Assembly: GCA_016987375.1 (NCBI GenBank)
Contig: PJRA01000048.1
Location: 786,166-799,244, forward strand
Length of the DNA: 13,079 nucleotides
Source: Brachionus koreanus
Taxonomy: Eukaryota; Rotifera; Eurotatoria; Ploima; Brachionidae
Reading direction: 5' to 3'
This document shows, one piece after another, positions 9,769 through 13,079 of the stretch (positions are counted from its first letter, which is position 1; each line of letters opens with the position of its first letter). Under the pieces are notes generated by a model, which worked only from the letters and a program-made list of their open reading frames with translations, ran no database searches and was not told where the DNA came from. The position numbers were made by a program, and so were the translations under genes.

Positions 9769-9790
9769 GTAAGTCGATACAGCACTCGAC
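9741..9790. repeat. Two adjacent GC-containing stem-loops
   Basis: ACTAAG (9743-9748) pairs with CTTAGT (9753-9758) around AAGA, extendable by two G-U pairs on the plus-strand transcript. GTCGA (9773-9777) pairs with TCGAC (9786-9790) around an 8-base loop. The 14 bases between hold a consensus GTAAGT donor. Both are short but unusually GC-balanced for this window. There is no U run after the second stem, so it is not a bacterial terminator. Confidence 0.5.
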
Positions 9791-11260
9791 AGGTTTTAGT
9801 CAAATTCTATTAAAGCCTTGTATTTGATTGATTTAAAATTTCCGAATTCATTTTTTTTTAACAGAGAAACCATTTAGTTGAATAGGACAACTACTACTAG
9901 AAAATCAAGTGTGACCCTAATCAAATTTATGATTTAGTTTTTTCACTTGTTCAATTTTTATTAATTAGAATTTTTTTTGTTTCTAAGTTAATCAAAACAC
10001 TTGAAAAATTAAATGGAAATTTTTATAAATTAAGGAAGTTATTGAATTGTTTTTATGCTGACGGAACTATCAGTCCATTGAGTTAAAGAGCTTGATTAGA
10101 AAATAAAATATTGGAAAATTTTTTTTTTTAGATAAAGCATCTCTTGAGTGATGACATAAAAATAGAAAAAAATGTTTGTTTTATTTTATTTTATTTAATT
10201 CAATAAACTGTAGGATAAAAAATTGAGTAAAAATTTAATAATCAAAACTCGAGTCCCAGAGCCAGTTTCTACTTTAAAATTTATATTTTGTAACAACTTA
10301 CTGTATAAAAGACAATTTTTATTTCAAATTTTTTATAATAATTATTGTACAATTGGATTAATTTCTCAAATCATTAATTCTTATTCAATAAAACGTTTAA
10401 ATCTTAATTAAATTGATGAATAAATTCTTCAACAAAAAGTTAAACCCCCCACAAATAAGAACAGACCTGGATGATACTTTAAATCTGAAGTTCACTTGGC
10501 TCTACCAATATTTCAACTCATTTATTTAGTTTTAATTTATTTTATTAGCATTCTTTTTTTCTTTTTTGAAAGAACTTCCATTCTGAGCAACCTGATGTTT
10601 TCCTAGAATTTATTTAGTAAATTAAATCATTTAAGCGTCTTATTGAATGAGAATCATTGATTTGAGAAAAAAATCTAATTGTACAATATAAATTTAAAAG
10701 TATTTTTAAAATTAAATAAAGTAGAAACAGGTTCTTCAGTTTTGATTGTTGTTGGTACCTTTGCGAAATTTTCCAAGGATCTAATAAATAAATAAATGAT
10801 AATTAAATTCTCTAAATTTTTTTTTTTAATTTTTTTTTTCAATAAAGATGATGTAAGTCAGTTTTACAATTAATTTTAAATTATTTATTTCATTGAACTC
10901 CAAAAAAGTAAAGTAAAAAAACTAAAAATCATTTTTTTTTTAAATAATCACTAAATATTATACAGTTTTTCTTTTTGTTTTGTTGTTGAGATTTATAAAT
11001 TTATTTTAGTATTTTTTTCTTAAATTTAATTTAACTTTAAACTAAAATTAATTGAATTGTTTTAACTGATCAATAAGAAGACTTTTTTCTTTTTCATTTT
11101 AAAATAAATTTATTATTATTCTTATAATTTTTGTTTTTGGAGACTTATCAGGCTAAATTAAAAAAAAATAAAATTTGAATTGCACTTTACAAAAACTTAA
11201 GGAAAAAATAAATCTTTCTTTTTTCGAGAAAACTTTTTATTTCTAAGTAGTCGAGTTATT
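9791..11260. other. AT-rich non-coding stretch
   Basis: No gene is recognised. A 62-codon plus frame at 10223-10411 begins with TTG, is AT-driven and looks random. The GC pocket at about 10430-10520, described separately, is the only item of note. T11 and T10 runs occur at 10817-10827 and 10830-10839. A GTAAGT donor-like word at about 10853 has no plausible exon before it. Confidence 0.6.
10397..10529. other. GC pocket, open on both strands, with C6 run
   Basis: About 10440-10520 is roughly 40% GC and contains the longest C run noted (10445-10450). On the plus strand an ATG frame of 37 codons (10416-10529, starting MNKFFNKKLNPP) is open. On the minus strand a 34-codon stop-free frame without ATG (10397-10501) contains SRSVLICGGFN. 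That phrase recalls the CGDFN motif of the APE-type endonuclease of non-LTR retrotransposons, with the catalytic-site Asp replaced by Gly. Neither frame has flanking domains. It may be an old retroelement scrap, a small peptide frame, or chance. Confidence 0.15.
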
Positions 11261-11294
11261 AATGGTTAAGAGGCGATAGTTGAGCAATGGTTAA
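11261..11294. repeat. 9-bp direct repeat AATGGTTAA
   Basis: AATGGTTAA occurs at 11261-11269 and 11286-11294, 25 bp apart, inside the GC-richer pocket 11250-11475. The second copy runs into AAAAGCTTTT, a perfect 10-bp palindrome (11292-11301). Small and possibly coincidental. Confidence 0.5.
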
Positions 11295-11389
11295 AAGCTT
11301 TTGAGCGCTTTTTATCGAGTTTGTTTGGCTTAAAATGTGTTAAGAGAGTAGCAAGTTTGGCAAATAGGCATTCGTACGGGTGCATTTAA
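11270..11389 (+). other. Open frame in the longest raised-GC pocket, unrecognised
   Basis: Positions 11250-11475 form the longest stretch of raised GC in the window. Between a TAA at 11267-11269 and a TAA at 11387-11389 the plus frame is open for 39 codons, beginning EAIVEQWLKAFERFLSS, an amphipathic-helix-like composition. It has no ATG and no strong splice borders (GTTAAGAG is a poor acceptor; GTAGCA and GTACGG are poor donors). The minus strand is also partly open. It could be an exon scrap or a conserved non-coding element; no family is recognised. Confidence 0.12.
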
Positions 11390-12639
11390 GTGCGTCAAAA
11401 ACAAATAACATTGAAAATTATTCAATATGTTTGTCCAGTCTAAATGACTACAAACAAAAGCGCTCGGGCGATTTTCTAAGTCTTGAAAAAATTTAATAAA
11501 ATTAATTAAAATTCAAATTTTGACTCATTTAAATGGTTTGTTTAATTTTTGCGTATTATTTTATAAAGACTACCTATAAAAGTCAAAAATATCTGAATTC
11601 ATTTTTTTCTTTTTTCATTTAAGTTTATTTAATCTAATTTAGACGGTGATGAAAAATGATTATTTGTGTGTATTAGTGTGTGTGTGTATGTCAAAACTTA
11701 TTGTTACAGTTAATTAATTTGAATACTCGGCCAAATTCCACTCAAATTTTTAATTACTGTTCAGAGATTCGCTTAATCTCTATGGACCTAAATCCGAGAT
11801 TAGATTTTGTCACAAACATCATCATCCGAGCTTATTTTGTCAAACTTTGTGCTCTATTGTTTCCATTCAATACCGGATTAAATTAAACACGAACTACATT
11901 TTCAGAACTAGTAATTACTGTTAGTAAATAGGTTAGTCAGCACAGAGCAATTACAGCTACTCTATTAGGGGGAAATTCTAAAATAATATCCTTTTTTGTT
12001 TATTTTTTCAATCTATTATACCAACGATATTCAAAACTGTAACATGACTCTATCAAAAATAAAGATTTACTTTTTAGTTTTTTTTGTTAACTTCAAATTA
12101 AAGAAGATAATTAAAAAAAATAGTCAAAAAAAAAACATAATTTTTAAACTCGTAAGTTTGACAAATCAGTAGATCATGCGGCTAGTCTTTGTTTGTTTAA
12201 AAATTTATTAAAGATTAACTTTATTTTCTATTTTAGTTAAAATAAATTTAGAAAAAAATTAATTTAATTTTTATAATTTTTTTTTATTTTCACTTTTACA
12301 AAAAAAATTAAGTTTAATTTTTTTTTATTAAATATAAATTCATTATGTAAATAAATGACAGATTAAAATTCGGCACTGACCTAGTGTCCGAACGGTGCGA
12401 TTTTGTGTCAACAATTAAAATTTTTTCCTATCAGTTTTTGTGTTCTAATCCAGGAAGCATTTTGCATCCGCAGAGATTCATGCGTGAAAATTTGTCACTT
12501 TACATTAAGCTAAATATAACAGTTTTTAAATCGTCTTGTCTCTGCATGTCGTTCCACTAAAATAGGTATATAAACTACTTTTTGTTTCAAATTAGTGTTA
12601 GTTGTGAGCAAATATTTGTCTAATAGTGGATTTTCGAGA
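11390..12639. other. Mostly AT-rich non-coding stretch
   Basis: No gene is recognised. A GT microsatellite lies at 11665-11687. It is followed by a 68-codon plus frame ending at 11886 that starts with GTG inside the repeat; a TTGTTACAG acceptor-like motif precedes its lower-AT part (from about 11710), but no domain is seen. GC rises at 12365-12500, with an AGGTCA hexamer readable on the minus strand near 12380, without an obvious gene. The rest is T/A runs. Confidence 0.55.
11665..11687. repeat. GT microsatellite, interrupted
   Basis: (TG)3 at 11665-11670, a short TATTA interruption, then (GT)6 at 11676-11687. Similar in kind to the array at 2149-2168. Confidence 0.9.
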
Positions 12640-12723
12640 GCAAATGAGAGCGATCGATAAGTGTTGATGATTGAATGAATGATGTCTACATTCAAACATC
12701 ATGTCACTTATTTGTTTATTTGC
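12640..12723 (+). repeat. Imperfect hairpin of miRNA-precursor size
   Basis: From the loop outward: TTGAATG (12671-12677) pairs CATTCAA (12689-12695) around an 11-base loop; after an A/A mismatch, TGATG (12665-12669) pairs CATCA (12697-12701); after a small 1x3 internal loop, ATAAGTG (12657-12663) pairs CACTTAT (12705-12711); after a larger 10x5 internal loop, GCAAAT (12640-12645) pairs ATTTGC (12718-12723). The upper stem has 19 pairs with mixed GC, compatible with roughly 22-nt arms, while the lower stem is poor for a canonical precursor. The arms match no miRNA that I recognise. The strand is uncertain, since the complement folds too. Confidence 0.25.
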
Positions 12724-13044
12724 ATCTATTGATGAGTTATTTGTTCAATGTTGGATTAAGAGGAAATAAAAATTATTGTTGTAATTAAAATTTCCAATTA
12801 AAACAGAATTATACGCGCTTAATGTCTCGCTACGTGAAGGCTAAATAAAATTTACGATACGAACAAAAAACACTTAAAAATATGTATTTTAGAGACGATT
12901 ACCGCAAGAGCTATTTTTCTTGAGGGAATCAGTTGGATACCGATTTTTTTACAGGCATATATATCACATGTACCGATTGTTTCCGATACATTAATCAGTC
13001 AATATTCCAATATTCGATTAATCTATTTGAAAAAAAAAGTTTAA
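12724..13044 (+). other. Stretch with a 68-codon stop-free frame lacking a start
   Basis: From a TGA at 12835-12837 the plus frame is open to a TAA at 13042-13044. It lacks ATG and contains a mid-section reading AIFLEGISWIPIFLQAYISH, hydrophobic enough for a membrane helix. A TTTTTTTACAG acceptor-like site falls inside it (AG at 12953-12954), with no good donor downstream. One or a few runs this long are expected by chance at this base composition. No family is recognised. Confidence 0.12.
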
Positions 13045-13079
13045 ATTTCTTTTCCAGTTGATTAATTCGGCTATAAACT
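13045..13079 (+). other. Probable-looking 3' splice site and start of an exon at window edge
   Basis: AATTTCTTTTCCAG (AG at 13056-13057) is a good polypyrimidine tract plus acceptor, and the 22 bases after it are open in frame 0 (LINSAIN). If real, a plus-strand exon begins at 13058 and continues beyond the window, and the bases before it are intron. The exon body lies outside the window, so nothing about the product can be said. Comparable motifs occur by chance elsewhere in the window. Confidence 0.25.

Noticed and set aside
10223..10411. 62-codon plus frame
   Set aside because: It begins with TTG, which is not a usual eukaryotic start, has random-looking composition and no similarity that I recognise.
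10414..10488. Box C/D snoRNA: TGATGA at 10414-10419 and CTGA at 10485-10488
   Set aside because: The spacing fits, but the C box lacks the leading purine, the terminal stem is at most about four weak pairs, and no rRNA-complementary guide is recognised.
11680..11886. 68-codon plus frame as a gene or terminal exon
   Set aside because: It starts with GTG inside a GT microsatellite. The TTGTTACAG before its lower-AT part is a weak acceptor and no domain is seen.
12604..12611. GTGAGCAA, matching the miR-87 seed
   Set aside because: The match stops after about nine bases and no opposing arm with the expected star sequence is present.
12510..12695. 61-codon minus frame as a gene
   Set aside because: It starts with TTG right after a stop and overlaps the hairpin at 12640-12723. 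No similarity is recognised.
1..13079. CRISPR array, bacterial operon, phage or plasmid features
   Set aside because: There are no regularly spaced repeats, no ribosome-binding-site-plus-ORF pattern, no long ORFs and no terminator-like GC stem with a U run.
1..13079. AATAAA and TATAAA words as polyadenylation signals or promoters
   Set aside because: They occur very many times at this base composition and none is tied to a supported gene.

Overview
The window is a very AT-rich (by eye about three-quarters or more A+T), eukaryote-looking, essentially non-coding stretch. No protein-coding gene, tRNA or rRNA can be recognised. T and A runs of 10-14 bases are common, there are short GT and CT microsatellites, stops are dense in all six frames, and splice-site-like motifs are scattered on both strands. 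A bacterial or phage genome would be packed with genes. The most economical reading is a long intron or intergenic stretch from an AT-rich animal (invertebrate-like) nuclear genome, but nothing fixes the lineage.

The longest ATG/TTG/GTG-started frames are only 60-68 codons. At about 77% A+T stops take up roughly 9% of codons, so across six frames (about 26,000 codons) several stop-free runs above 60 codons are expected by chance. Length is therefore no evidence for genes here. What stands out is local: small pockets of higher GC (about 733-855 on the minus strand, 1300-1380, 4290-4350, 6545-6620, 8890-9180, 9440-9790, 10430-10520, 11250-11475, 12365-12500 and 12600-12730), some with splice-like borders, decayed protein-like frames or stem-loops.

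Layout: 1-732 is plain AT-rich sequence with an 11-bp tandem duplication. 733-855 is the best candidate internal exon (minus strand, 41 codons, both splice borders). 856-4137 is almost featureless, apart from a GC pocket, a GT microsatellite and small repeats. 4138-4173 holds a possible 19-nt microexon. 4174-8890 is AT-rich with a long foldback at 6928-7030 and an 11-bp triplicate at 6489-6521. 8891-9159 has clustered stem-loops and a minus-strand frame resembling a broken chromodomain. 9617-9790 has two small splice-bounded segments and two neat stem-loops. 10397-10529 has a faint endonuclease-like frame. 11270-11389 is a GC pocket with an open frame. 12640-12723 is an imperfect hairpin of miRNA-precursor size. 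The window ends in what looks like a 3' splice site with the first 22 bases of an exon.

No set of genes working together can be described, and I found no convincing new biological system. The items below are graded candidates, mostly of low confidence.
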